In this document: positions 20,199 through 32,436 of the stretch, in pieces | Position numbering within the stretch: the first letter of the stretch is position 1 | Layout: every line of letters starts with the position of its first letter | Source: Pterois miles | Taxonomy: Eukaryota > Chordata > Actinopteri > Perciformes > Scorpaenidae | Assembly: GCA_947000775.1 (NCBI GenBank) | Contig: CAMQGK010000518.1 | Coordinates: 62,001-126,000 of the forward strand | Direction of reading: 5' to 3' | Length of the DNA stretch: 64,000 bases | The notes under the pieces: model-generated | What the model saw: only the letters and a program-made list of their open reading frames with translations | Databases searched by the model: none | What the model was told of the DNA's origin: nothing | Position numbers and translations under genes: made by a program

Positions 20199-23100
20199 AT
20201 GACAACATTTGCTGGTGAAGTGAGTACCTGACCTTCCATCTGTTCATACCTGAAAGTCTTTCACAGATGTAGACAGTCCAGTCGATTGCTCTAGAAACTT
20301 CTCTGGCATCTTGTGAAAGTTTTCTTAACTCTGAAACCTCTGATACAAGACAACAACTAGTGTTGTCTTTTTTAAGGGGGGTACAGAGGTACTTTAGGGG
20401 GAGATAGCAGGTCAACAGTAGATGCCACATAGAAATGGTGAACAGCTGGGAACCTGAAGATAAATTTGAAATGCAGCTCAACACTGTGTGTCAAGTTGTA
20501 GTCATAATTCAGAAATAAACATGAAATAACTAATTACTTAATTAACTGAAATAAACTCTACAATGTATGAAGGATTCAAACATTGTGATAGAGATAAATG
20601 ATGGTCATTCCCATGCTTATTTTAGTCTCATAAGTTGTAGCAGTTTTTGAGGTTGATATCATTTGTTACACAGATTTGGTGCTAAATTTAACCTGTAAAG
20701 GGGAGACTCGTGGGTATCCATAAAACCCATTTTCATTCGATATCTTGAGGTTAGAGGTCAAGGGACCCCTTTAAAAATGGCCATGCCATTTTTCTCCCCA
20801 AAATTTAGCTTTGGAGCATTGTTAAGCCTCCTTTCTGACAAACTATCATGACATGGTACCAATCAGTTCTTTAGGTTTTCCTGTTTTCATATGATATCTG
20901 TAACTGTTACGCCCCTGAATAAGGGGAGAAATAATCACGAGTGTGATCACAGTGGTGTTTCCTCAGTAACAACATTTACTGCAATGCAACAGAAAATATA
21001 TACAGTACATATCAATTTCAACATAATATTAACACTATAGGTACAGGTCAAATGCCATAGCATACAGTACATATTCTTTTTCAGTCACAACAAAAATATA
21101 TTTCTTAGAGATATAATTCATCATTTTTCACTGTCACTGGTACATAGCATGTAATTTTAGCTCAGAAAACTCACAATAGTCATCAAATAGACAACATAAA
21201 CTGTGCAAAATACGCTGCTAATGCGCACATGCAAGTTCACAAAACATGCACTTGTTACTGTATTCGATAAAAACTTACTATAACTTACTCAAAGTCCGAA
21301 TATAAACACTCAAAAACATTCTCAACATATTAGAAAATTATCACAACGCGGTTAGCAATGACATACCAGCAACATACCTGAATAAGGGGAGAAATAATCA
21401 CGAGTGTGATCACAGTGGTGTTTCCTCAGTAACAACGTTTACTGCAGTGAGGAAATACCGCGAATCTCCTCGGCATGCAGATGGACACCTGAGTAATCGA
21501 TCTCAGATGAGCGGATCAAGACCACACTATCAATCACTGATAACACTGTTACATCTTAATCCTTAACAATGAAATATGAAATAATGAATTAGAGACTTTT
21601 TAGTGTTTTACTTTTTTAAGCCTTTGAAAACACCATTTTTAATGTTTTTAACCCATTTTAAAACACACTTTATGAATTGTTTTTCATGACCACATGGTCA
21701 TTAAATTAAAATAAATTAAATTAAATCATTAAACCTCATCACATCATTTTAATTTTATTACAAACCATGAAATTGCAATCCTTTTAACCTTATCAGCTTA
21801 TTAGTATGCTATCATTTTAACTTGTCACATAACTTCAGTCTAGCTCTAAAACTGAACCTGCTACAGCCTCTGAAATATTGTAAAGTTGGTCAGGATCCTC
21901 GGGGGAGTCAAAGATCAACTCAACTGTATTTTCTTGTGCTTTTTCTCCACAGAAGATCAGCCCTCGTCTAGATGTTCCTTGCGTGTATGAGGAGGACATC
22001 GACAGAAACTGGAGGAGTCTGACAAGTTTGTACAAGGTGGACGAGGAGTCCTTCTGGCGCAAGGTGTATATTGGCGGTCAGATGGTTGCCCTTGCATGTG
22101 AGGCATACAGAGACGGGAGCCCAACTAGCTCTAGTAGACCTGTGTCCTGCCTCAGCTCTGTAGATTGTCAAACACCCCGTGAACTGAGGGACATTTGTCT
22201 GTTTGAGGACTCATTCAGACCAACTCCTCCTCCTCCTCCTCCTCCTCGAGCAGTTCCACTGTCCAGGAGGAGAGCATCTTGTCTGCCTGTGCTTGCTACC
22301 AGATACAGCAGAGCAGGTAAGTTCCCATAAAGATATAATGTTCAGTGGGGATGTCTGTCTGTTGTGGGAACCTCTGATGTTTCTTCTAGATTTTTAAGTG
22401 TAACATCTGCTTTGACATTTTCCCTTGAGTAAAAGTAGAGGAGAAATTTGAGTGACACCTATTTTGCCATTAATCTCAACAGTCAAGGAGGTAGCCGATG
22501 GATATAGGCTAGCCCCAGCCCCAGCGGTGCCCAAGAAAACCACTGCCGTGGCACCCAAAATGGCCCCTGCGGCCACATCCAAGAGGACCCCTGCAGCTGT
22601 GCCCAGGGCGGCCTCTGCAGCGGTGCCCAAGATGACTACTACAGTGGCACCCAAAATGGCCCCTGCGGCCACATCCAAGAGGACCCCTGCAGCTGTGCCC
22701 AGGGCAGCCTCTGCAGCGGTGCCCAAAATGACCACTGCAACCACGCCCAAGTGGACCCGTCAAGCCGGGCCCAAGGTGGCCCCTGCTGCTGCGCTCAAAA
22801 GGGACTCTGCAGCGGCGCCTAAGAGGGAAAAGGTTAAGCTGCACCCACTGGCCAACCCTGTGGAAAAATTGTCTGTCTGCCTTGAGCAGCTCTCCTCAGA
22901 TGTTTGGTAAGAGGTCTCTTGTTTCTCTTGGTCTCTTGTATTGCGTAAAATTGCAGTTAATAAAATACATTTGAAGTTGGTAACATTTCCAGTATCAGTT
23001 TAAACTGCAGATGTGTTAGGTCTATTTCTGACTTACCATAATTCTTATCACATAAACTTACAGGACGAAGAAAATCGAAGGCATGAAGACAATACAAGCT

Positions 23101-24047
23101 CTTGCACAGCACCACCCAGAGACCCTAAAGACCAAACTAACTGAAGTTTGTCTGGCTGTCATTCTGGAGGTATTGTATACACTTTCTTCTTTGTCTCTTT
23201 GTTTCTATGTTTGTGTCTCTCACAGTTCTCATTTGCCTACATGTGCTGACAGTTTTGACTGATGATGTTCACTCTTACTATACAGGTGAATAACCTGCGC
23301 TCAGCAGTTGCCCGTGTAGCTCTGACCACCATGGCTGAGCTATATATCAACCTCAAGAAGGCCATGGACCTGGAGGTAGATAGAACAGGCCAAGTCCTGC
23401 TGCTGAAATTCGGACAGACAACAAATAGCGTACTTTGCGCGGAGGCCAATCACGCACTGGATGCCATGGTGGAAAACTGCAGCCATGGTCGTGTCCTGAC
23501 CACTCTGTTGAAGACGGCAATGAAGTAGGAGAGGAGGCAGCATTCATTTTATTAGCAAAAGTGTTGAAATAAGGTGAAATGAAACATAGTCAGTGGATTT
23601 GTTTGTCTCATATTCCCTCTTTGTCCCTCCTCAGCCACCGTTGTGCTGCAGTAAGAAGCAACATGACCCAGCATCTGCACCAGCTGGCTGTCAGCGTCGG
23701 AGCAGCTCACATCTTGACAGCAGGAAGAAGCTTCACTGAAAACTTCCTGGTCGCTGTCTCTAAACTGTGTGTGGATAGCGCACCAGAAGCAAGGTGGGCT
23801 ATCAAGTTATACTGTAGATTTAGTGTACAATTTTGCACAATCTTGTGATTTTTGGTTTTCACTGTTTTCATTTGATTTATCTAAACACTGAGCTTAATAT
23901 AAAACATATTCCTCCATCAGGCAGCACAGCAGATTAATCCTCCAGGAGCTGGCTCAGCACAAAGACTTTCTGACCATGTGGAGAAAGATCATTCCAGAAA
24001 GCGACCGAAAATCACTGGACAATATCTTAAAGCAAGTCTGTAAATGA
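20199..24047 (+). CDS. Short TOG-domain protein, TOGARAM/crescerin-like
   Basis: Seven exons with consistent phases: 20199-20219, 21953-22316, 22483-22906, 23064-23169, 23286-23524, 23635-23793, 23921-24047. Together they make 480 codons (479 residues) with no interruption. Residues 1-128 start MTTFAGEKISPRLD and include a run of seven prolines. Residues 129-255 are an Ala/Pro/Lys/Thr-rich basic linker with an internal duplication. The last ~220 residues form a helical TOG/HEAT-like domain (WTKKIEGMKTIQALAQHHPE, NNLRSAVARVALTTMAEL, HRCAAVRSNMTQHLHQLAVS). TOG domains of TOGARAM1/2 bind tubulin and act on ciliary microtubules, so a microtubule role is likely by family. Known TOGARAM proteins are much longer with several TOGs; this looks like a single-TOG relative. 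It is the only intact host gene here and sits in the single-copy spacer. Confidence 0.78.
20690..20905 (+). repeat. Interspersed repeat in TOG gene intron 1
   Basis: Contains GGAGACTCGTGGGTATCCAT and TTGAGGTTAGAGGTCAAGGG. A copy in the opposite orientation lies at about 45045-45260. The family is common in perciform genomes. Confidence 0.7.
20911..21450. repeat. Pair of ~65-bp direct repeats 463 bp apart
   Basis: CCTGAATAAGGGGAGAAATA and the following AATCACGAGTGTGATCACAG ... TTTCCTCAGTAACAAC occur at 20914 and again at 21377, almost unchanged. The first copy is preceded by TGTTACGCC. They could be the ends of a small LTR-like or TRIM element, or a local tandem duplication. No protein is encoded between them. 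GTGTGATCAC gives a short palindrome. Confidence 0.6.
22540..22740 (+). repeat. Intra-exon tandem duplication in the TOG gene linker
   Basis: Two near-identical copies of about 90 bp encode VAPKMAPAATSKRTPAAVPR and the following AASAAVPKM. The length is a multiple of three, so the frame is kept and the basic linker simply lengthens. It may vary in length between individuals. Confidence 0.8.
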
Positions 24048-24118
24048 GGAGATCCGAGTACTGATTATTATTATTATTGTTGTTGTTTTATTGTTGTGGT
24101 AATATTAAGGCATTTTTC

Positions 24119-24124
24119 AATAAA
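24119..24124 (+). terminator. Polyadenylation signal of the TOG gene
   Basis: AATAAA 72 bp after the stop codon, followed by an A-rich stretch. Confidence 0.7.
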
Positions 24125-24196
24125 AAAAACTAAAAATTGAAATGATTCAAGTAGAATTTGTGTGGAGTAACATTTTAAAGTGTGATATAGGTCGCA

Positions 24197-24590
24197 TTGA
24201 AGCACAGATTATCCATCCATCCATCTTCAACCACTCATCCCGTTAGGGGTCGCGGGGGGGCTGGAGCCGATCCCAGCTGGTATTGGGCGAAGGCGGGGTT
24301 CACCCTGGACAGGTCGCCAGTCCATCGCAGGGCACATAGAGACAGACAACATAGAGACAGACAACCATTCACGCTCACCTCCACACCTACGGACAATTTA
24401 GAGCCATCAGTTAAACTAAACTGCCTGTCTTTGGACTGTGGGAGGAAGCCGGAGAACCCAGAGAAAACCCACGCTAACACGGGGAGAAGATGCAAACTCC
24501 ACACAGAAGAGCCCCAAGCCGGATTTGAACCTTTGACCCTCTTGCTGTGAGGCAACAGCGCTAACCACTGCAGCCCTAAAGCCCTAAATC
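24197..24590 (+). repeat. (ATCC)n-type interspersed repeat, near full length
   Basis: Starts ATCCATCCATCCATCTTC, then CCCGTTAGGGGTCGC, CACCCTGGACAGGTCGCC, AAGATGCAAACTCCACAC and ends near GCGCTAACCACTGCAGCCC. It is the same family as 7553-7732, 33604-33775 and 49063-49440. ORFs inside are not genes. Confidence 0.8.
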
Positions 24591-25440
24591 ACATATTATT
24601 CAAAATGTAATGCAATGGCATGATGGCAGAAAAAGAAGAAAATCTTGTGAGGTCACATTCAAAGTATAAAGCCTGTACTTGAAAGTGTACTTTAATTAAC
24701 TAAAAACTGGGCTACAACTTTATTACTATTAAACTATTAATTAGTATACCTATTGATTTCTAGAAAAGTTCATAGTATATTTGCAGTGCAAAGTATAATT
24801 CAGATGGAAACTAGTTGTATACTCAGAATTTACTATTCTTACTCTTAAAGTGTACTTAAAAGTACTTTTATAAACTAAAAAGTGGGCCAATTTAGTTCCA
24901 ATAAGTATTGAAGTAGTACACTTACAAGTATATTAACAATACATTGATTTTCGTATACTGAATTGGCCGGAATATGCTCTTTTCACAGCAGCCATTTTGA
25001 TGTGCTATAGCAGGGTAAACATGGATGTAATTGATAATATAAATTATGGCCCCGTTCTGTTTAGTGTGTTACAGTCATTCCAGTAAGCCAGCATGAACAA
25101 TACTGGGGCCCTGGCCCACCTAAATGGATCAGGGCCGTAATTAATGTTATTTATTACACGGTGTTCATCCTGGAATGACATGTCAAAATGGCCCTTGTGA
25201 AACAGGCCTATACTTCCTCCGTCACTGCCGTAACCTTAAGCCTTCACCCTTCACCTGTGTCTGCCTGTAAGCTTATGAATCTTCTGTTGTTCAGTAAATA
25301 CCTAACCTCTCCCTGTCTGCCTGGAGTATCTGCATTTGACTGATACTATAGTTTTGTGAGAAAATCTTCTAAACAAATAAATTATACAAAATTCTGCAAC
25401 ATAATCAGCAATAAAAGCCATTAGATAAATGTTCTCGAGC
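24591..25440. other. No gene seen between TOG gene and array cluster R1
   Basis: AT-rich, with repeated AAGTA/TACTT motifs near 24650-24960 that look like a small non-autonomous DNA element. The segment GGCCC...GTTCATCCTGGAATG (24990-25200) may also be repetitive. No reading frame is supported. Confidence 0.5.
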
Positions 25441-25490
25441 AAAAAGTACAATATTTCACTTCGTTATGATGTATAACACATCTTTTACAG

Positions 25491-25669
25491 CACCTGTTCT
25501 GGTGCCTCCAGTTCTGGCTGGGTCGACGCCACAGCCAGAGACTCAGACTGAGTGTTGCTGTAGTTCAGTGGCTCCTTTACACCAATGAAGAAATGCTGAT
25601 TCCCGACCAGGTCAGATGGATGACGCACCACAAGACGGACAGAACGGAAGGAAACGTCTGTGTTTTTAA
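25491..25669 (+). CDS. Long exon A at the 5' edge of cluster R1
   Basis: After acceptor CATCTTTTACAG the exon is 41 bases longer than standard exon A. The A frame is open throughout (HLFWCLQFWLGRRHSQ then RLRLSVAVVQWLLYTNEEM ... HHKT) to the GTAAGT at 25670. A second frame is proline-rich (PVLVPPVLAGSTPQPETQTE) and stops at TGA within the exon. Which frame, if any, is used cannot be told from sequence. The donor side has a short deletion relative to other units. Confidence 0.4.
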
Positions 25670-28621
25670 GTAAGTAGGCCCACTGATCAATGCAGATTTA
25701 TTTAGACATGAATTAAGCTTCGTAGTTGATTATTATAGCTGAAGTCTGGGAGACACTGACAGCAGACTAAGAGAAGGATCCACATTCCTGACTTGTTTCT
25801 GATCTTACAGGACAGGACTCTTCCCGGAGAGTGGACGTGAACCGAACCACACCAAGCCAGCAGCATCACACAACCAGTCTGATGTGAGGAAGCTCCAGCA
25901 CCACAGCAGTCCACTCAACACACTGAACCGCCTCCAGCTCCATACTTTACACACTGGACTGATCTCATGTTTATATCAGTCAAAAAAACAAAAGCTCAGA
26001 CATGTAACATGATCCTGTGTTCAGTCTCATTCTGATGTTGGTTAACATGAATCTTCTTCAGTAGTAAATCAGTTGAAGGTTATATAAAACACCATTATTT
26101 ATTTGTATTTTTACATAGACTCAGACTGAGTGTTGCTGTAGTTCAGCGGCTCCTTTACACCTTTACAACAATGAAGAAATGCTGATTCCCGACCAGGTCA
26201 GATGGATGACGGACCACAAGACGGACAGAACGGAAGGAAACGCCTGTGTTTTCGTGGACGACGTAAGTAAGCTGCACTCTAAAGGAACATTTTTTCATTT
26301 TGGGAAATATGCATATTGATTTTCTAGCCAACACTTTGACAAGAAGATTGTTCCCACAGTAAATATGTAGCTGCAGCCAGCTTCAGTAGTGTCCAAGATG
26401 AAGCCTACACATGTTTTCCAGACTCATGTAACCTGTGACACCACTGATCAATGCAGATTTATTTCAACATGAATTAGTCTTCATAGTTGATCATTATAGC
26501 TGAAGTCTGGGAGACACTGACAGCAGACTAAGAGAAGGATCCACATTCCTGACTTGTTTCTGATCTTACAGGACAGGATTTTTCCGGAGAGTGGACGACA
26601 ACCGAACCACACCAAGCCAGCAGCATCACACAACCAGTCTGATGTGAGGAAGCTCCAGCACCACAGCAGTCCACTCAACACACTGAACCACCTTCAGCTC
26701 CACACTTTACACACTGGACTGATCTCATGTTTATATCAGTCAAAAAAACATAAATTCAGCCAGGTAACATGATCCTGTGTTCAGTCTCAGACTGATGTTG
26801 GTTAACATGAATCTTCTTCAGTAGTAAATCAGTTGAAGGTTATATAAAACACCATTATTCATTTGTATTTTTACAGAGACTCAGACTGAGTGTTGCTGTA
26901 GTTCAGGAGCTCCTTTACACCTTTACAACAATGAAGAAATGCTGATTCTCGACCGGGTCAGATGGATGACGGACCACAAGACGGACAGAACGGAAGGAAA
27001 TGCCTGTGTTTTCATGGACGACGTAAGTAAGCTGCACATTAAAGGAACATTTTGTCATTTTGGGAAATATGAATATTGATTTTCTAGCCAACAGTTAGAC
27101 AAGAAGATTGTTACCACTGTAAATATGTAGCTGCAGCCAGCTTCAGTAGTATCAAAGATGAAGCCTACACATGTTTTCCAGACTCATGTAATCTGTGACA
27201 CCACTGATCAATGCAGATTTATTTCAACATGAATTAGTCTTCGTAGTTGATTATTATAGCTGACTCTCTTTGAGACACTGACAGCAGACTAAGAGAAGGA
27301 TCCAGATTCCTGACTTGTTTCTGATCTCACAGGACAAGACTCTTCCCGGAGAGTGGACATGAACCGAACCACACCAAGCCAGCAGCATCACACAACCAGT
27401 CTGATGTGAGGAAGCTCCAGCACCACAGCAGTCCACTCAACACACTGAACCGCCTTCAGCTCCACACTTTACACACTGGACTGATATAATGTTCATTTCA
27501 GACAAAAAACACAAAAACTCAGCCATGTAACATGATCCTGTGTTCAGTCTCATACTGATGTTGGTTAACATGAATCTTCTTCAGTCGTAAATCAGTTGAA
27601 GGTTATATAAAACACCATTATTTACTTGTATTTTTACAGAGACTCAGACTGAGTGTTGCTGTAGTTCAGCGGCTCCTTTACAACAATGAAGAAATGCTGA
27701 TTCCCGACCAGGTCAGATGGATGACGGACCTCAAGACGGACAGAACGGACGGAAACGCCTGTATTTTCGTGGAGTAAGTAAGTAAGCTGCACATTAAAGG
27801 AACATTTTGTCATTTTGGGAAATATGCATATTGATTTTCTAGCCAACAGTTAGACAAGAAGATTGTTACCACTGTAAATATGTAACTGCAGCCAGCTTCA
27901 GTAGTGTCCAAGATGAAGCCTACACATGTTTTCCAGACTCATGTAAACTGTCACACCACTGATCAATGCAGATTTATTTCAACATGAATTAGTCTTCATA
28001 GTTGATCATTATAGCTGAATCTCTGGGAGTCACTGACAGCAGACTAAGAGAAGGATCCACATTCCTGACTTGTTTCTGATCTCACAGGACAAGACTCTTC
28101 CCGGAGAGTGGACGACAACCGAACCACACCAAGCCAGCAGCATCACACAAGCAGTCTGATGTGAGGAAGCTCCAGCACCACAGCAGTCCACTCAACACAC
28201 TGAACCACCTTCAGCTCCACACTGTACACACTGGACTGATGTAATGTTCATTTCAGACAAAAAACACAACAATTCAGCCATGTAACATGATCCTGTGTTC
28301 AGTCTCATACTGATGTTGGTTAACATGAATCTTCTTCAGTCGTAAATCAGTTGAAGGTTATATAAAACACCATTATTTATTTGTATTTTTACAGAGACTC
28401 AGACTGAGTGTTGCTGTAGTTCAGCGGCTCCTTTACAACAATGAAGAAATGCTGATTCCCGACCAGGTCAGATGGATGACGGACCTCAAGACGGACAGAA
28501 CGGACGGAAACGCCTGTGTTTTCATGGACGACGTAAGTAAGCTGCACATTAAAGGAACATTTTGTCATTTTGGGAAATATGAATATTGATTTTATAGCCA
28601 ACAGTTAGACAAGAAGGTTGT
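25491..28621 (+). repeat. Array cluster R1, five exon A copies
   Basis: Direct units on the plus strand with a period of about 755 bp. Exon A copies: 25491-25669 (long 5'-edge form), about 26117 (8-base insertion), 26877 (8-base insertion), 27640-27773 (donor region changed) and 28395-28532 (open). Exon B copies start at 25811, 26572, 27333 and 28088. The cluster ends inside intron sequence at 28621, where the Gmr1-like element begins. The part from 26877 on is mirrored in cluster L. Confidence 0.87.
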
Positions 28622-29004
28622 TGGTAATGACCTGGCCGGTGATCTTGTCTGGCCTGTAGCATTTGCCCCTACAGAGAAACTGGTGGAAGGTATGGAGTCT
28701 CCTAAGGACTCTGCTGGAGTAGAAGAAGAAGAAGAAGAAGATCAACCTTTATTAGTCCCACAGTGGGGAAATTCAATTTACACTCTGTTGGTTTTTTTTG
28801 TTGGTACTTTCCACCTGTGCAGTGACTCGTGCTATGAACCGTGCTAGTGCACGTTCTGGTCTTGATAGTCCAGTTAAAAAAAGTGTGTCTGTATTTCCTG
28901 TTCCTGTTTTTCCCTTGCATGTGTCTCGCAGTGACCTCGTGAAAGAGCAGAGAGACGACCCCACACTTCAGGCTTTGTACAGTCAGGTTATCTAAGCTGA
29001 TGAT

Positions 29005-30948
29005 GTGGAGAGCACAGCATGTGGTTATTTCCTTCAAGATGGTCTTTTGGTGAGAAAATGGGTTCCTCAGGGGGAATGTTTTGTGGGGGATGAAGTTGTG
29101 CAGATTGTTCTACCTTCCACATTAAGGCCCACAGTACTTAAGACTGCACATGATGGCATTGCATGTCATTTAGGGGTACGAAAAACCTATGACAGAGTGC
29201 TAAAATATTTCTACTGGCCTCGTTTGAAGCGGGACATTTCTGCATTTATTAAAACCTGCCACACTTGTCAGCTGACTGGTAAACCAAACCAGGTGATTAA
29301 GCCTGCTCCTTTGTATCCCATCCCAGTTGCTGAGCATCCATTTGAACACCTGATTGTTGATTGTGTAGGTGCCTTGCCACGCTCCAAGGCTGGTAGCAAT
29401 TTTTTGCTAACCGTGATGTGCCAAGCCACACGTTATCCTGCTGCCTATCCCCTCAGAAACATCACTACCAAGTCAGTAGTTAAAGCTCTGACACAGTTCA
29501 TGTCCATCTTTGGTATCCCAAAGGTCATTCAGACTGATCAGGGGTCTAACTTCTGTTCAAAGTTGTTTGCAGAAGTGTTACAGGAGTTGAACATCAAACA
29601 TTCTCAGTCCAGCGCATACCACGCTCAGAGCCAGGGGGCGCTAGAAAGGTTTCACCAAACACTGAAATCTCTTCTCCGTGCATATTGCACTGAGTTGGAC
29701 CGTGACTGGGAAGAGGGGTTACCATGGCTGTTGCTAGCTGCCAGAGAGGTGTCCCAGGAGAGTCTGGGGTTCAGTCCTAATGACTTGGTTTTTGGCCACA
29801 AGGTCAGAGGCCCTTTAGCCTCTTTACACAGAGACTGGCAGGCTGAGGAGCCCCCAGGAAACTTGATTGATTACATAAATGGTTTCAAACATCGGCTGTA
29901 CAGGGCAAATAAATTGGCAAAAGAAAATCTACAAGCAGCTCAGAGAAAAATGAAACGTCTTTATGATCGGCGTTGTGAACGTCGTGAATTTAGTCCTGGA
30001 GATAAAGTTCTTGCACTTCTGCCTGTAGTTGGCTCTACTTTTCAGGCTAAGTTTTCAGGTCCGTATACAGTTGTCCGTAAATTGTCAGAGGTAAACTATG
30101 TAATCTCAACTCCTGACCGGAAGAAGTCTGTGCAGTTGTGTCACATTAATCTGTTAAAACCGTATTTTGCTCGTTGTCCTGCACCAGATCCTGTTGCTCC
30201 AGTTAACTCTGCTGCTGCAGGAGTTTCAGTGGGTCAACCCCCACCTCCTGACCTGGCAGGAGTATTGGAGGAAGAGGTGTATACGCCAGATGATGGGATT
30301 TTGAGAGGGTGTCTAAAGAACTCTGAGTCATTGGCTAACCTGGAAGAAATGTTGAAACATTTACCTGAACCAAACAGATCACAGTTGGTAAATCTAATTA
30401 AAAGGTATCCCTGTCTGTTTGCAGATACACCATCTCGCACTCATGTTATTGAGCATGACATTGATGTGGGTGAGGCCAAGCCAGTCAGACAACGGTATTA
30501 TCGTATGTCTCCAGACAAGCGTGAACATTTGGAAGCAGAGGTCAGATACATGTTGGAAAATAACATTGCTGAACCTTGTTCATCTAGCTGGTCATCGCCA
30601 TGCTTGCTTGTAAAGAAGCCTGATGATACGTTCAGACCATGTACAGACCTCCGAAAAGTGAACCAACTCACAAAACCTGACTCCTTTCCACTTCCACGTT
30701 TGGAAGACTGTGTAGATCAGGTTGGATCTGCCAAGTTTGTTAGTAAATTTGATTTACTTAAAGGTTACTGGCAGGTTCCTTTAACACCTAGAGCTAGGGA
30801 GATTGCTGCTTTCATTACGCCAAATGGTTTGTATTCATATACTGTTATGCCATTTGGGTTACGTAATGCTCCAGCCACTTTCCAGCGCCTAATGAACAAG
30901 GTGGTGTCAGGCCTGGAGGGATGTGCTGTTTTTTGGATGATGTGGTGA
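29005..30948 (+). pseudogene. Gmr1-like pol: integrase then RT (right copy)
   Basis: 647 codons, nearly identical to the left copy (for example LIVDCVGALP here, LIIDCVGALP there). The zinc finger HHCC, the D-D-E core and RT up to NAPATFQRLMN are present. The reading frame ends at the RT catalytic motif by the same one-base change in a T run, so that defect is older than the duplication. Domain order is integrase, RT, RNase H. Confidence 0.88.
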
Positions 30949-31737
30949 TATACAGTGACACCTGGGAGGAACATCTTAAACGCGTTCAGAGTTTGTTTGA
31001 CCGTTTAGCCTGGGCATCTTTGACCATTAACTTGGCAAAATGTGAGTTTGCCAAGGCCACTGTCACCTATTTGGGTAAAGTGGTTGGCCATGGGCAGGTG
31101 CGCCCAGTGAGAGCAAAGGTGTTGGCAGTGGACAAATTTCCTGTTCCAACTACCAAGAAAGAGCTTTCTCGGTTCTCGGGGATGGTCGGGTACTACCGTG
31201 GGTTTTGTAAAAATTTCTCCACAGTAGTTGCTCCACTTCTCTTCTTAGCCCAAAGGTGAAGTTTGAATGGTCTCTTCCATGTCAGGAAGCATTTGAATCT
31301 GTGAAGTCTTTTTGTGTTCGGCTCCTGTTTTAGCAGCTCCACAGATGGATAAACCGTTCTCCCTGTATGTGGATGCTAGCAAAGTGGGAGCTGGTGCTGT
31401 GCTCATGCAGGCTAACCAAAGTGGTGTTGATTGCCCGGTGAGTTACTTTTCTAAAAAGTTCAACTCACACCAATTGAACTATTCTATCATTGAAAAAGAA
31501 GCACTGGCACTCATCTGGGCATTGCAACACTTTGAGGTTTATATTGGGAGTGGAGTTAGACCTTTAGTGGTATACACAGACCATAATCCACTAACCTTTC
31601 TCCACTCACTCCAAAACCCAAATCAGCGGCTTATGCGTTGGTGTCTTTTCCTGCAGCCGTTTCATTTAGACATACGTCACATAAAGGGAACTGAAAATAC
31701 AGTGGCTGATGCCATGTCCAGAGCTATAGCTGTTTAA
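30921..31737 (+). pseudogene. Gmr1-like RT end and RNase H, frameshifted (right copy)
   Basis: 30921-31259 carries FLDDVVIYSDTW and the gypsy connection, then stops after a 4-base deletion. 31312-31737 resumes with RNase H (LYVDASKVGAGAVLMQ, YTDHNPLTFL) and ends at TAA. The left arm keeps this region open, so the damage is private to this arm. Confidence 0.85.
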
Positions 31738-32022
31738 ATTAATGTGTTTTCCTCCCTGCAGTTTCTCTCTCTGCCCATTCGGGTTTCTCCTCTCTTAAAC
31801 TGCTTCCTAGGTACCAAGGTTGCTGGGAGGATGACCTGGATGCTTAGGAGATGGGAGCTTGCAGATTGGATGGACATTGACACATTAAAATCAGTTATTT
31901 GCCAGAGTATTTGGATTATGTTATAACCTTAATTATTTTGATTGTAGGTAGTATTTGGAAGTAATTGTAGCAGTAGTTGATTTGTGAATCCCAGTGAGGA
32001 TCCCCATTTTTAAGGGAGGGGG

Positions 32023-32436
32023 TGTGACGACCCTCTCTCTCACTCTTCCTGTTTGACTGCTGTGCTGCTGCCTTTACAGGTTTAGGGCGTGGCTGACTGG
32101 TGTGGCTGGGCGGGTCGTCTGTTTGGTTCTGCCCATCTGGGCTGGGCTGTAGTGAAGGCTTAAAAGGCCTGCCTTCTGTTAGTCTCTCTCTCTCTCTCAG
32201 CTGGGCCTGCTGCGGCCACTTCATCCTCCTGCCTTGGTTTTGGTTTGATGCACCATCCAACATGCATTACACTATATTTTCACACATACACACCCTAACA
32301 TGACTGATTTATCACTTACTTACACATCCCATCATTTGTGTTTAGTTTGCTTAAGTTGAGTTAAATAAATTAATATAAATTTGGTATCTGTGTGTGGCCT
32401 CCCTTCTTGTTGCCAGCCTTGAGCCAGTTGGTAACA
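32023..32436 (+). mobile_element. 3' LTR of Gmr1-like element (right copy)
   Basis: 414 bp, the same length and ends as the left copy. It abuts the Tc1 transposase sequence directly, so the retroelement sits within, or replaced part of, a Tc1 copy. Confidence 0.8.

Larger units (their letters stand above)
28622..32436 (+). mobile_element. Gmr1-like Ty3/gypsy element, 5'-truncated (right copy)
   Basis: Mirror of 8894-12713, with the same truncation point inside the protease (VGNDLAGD), the same inserted LINE/SINE tail at 28722-28797 and the same stop TAA at 28993-28995. Integrase plus RT: 29005-30948. RT end/RNase H: 30921-31737, broken privately by a 4-base deletion near 31243 and a 1-base deletion near 31310. 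Polypurine tract 32012-32022 and LTR 32023-32436 (TG...CA). Confidence 0.9.

Noticed and set aside
22394..22844. Gly/Ala-rich minus-strand ORFs within the TOG gene
   Set aside because: They are antisense to the basic Ala/Pro linker exon, which has consistent phases and splice sites on the plus strand.
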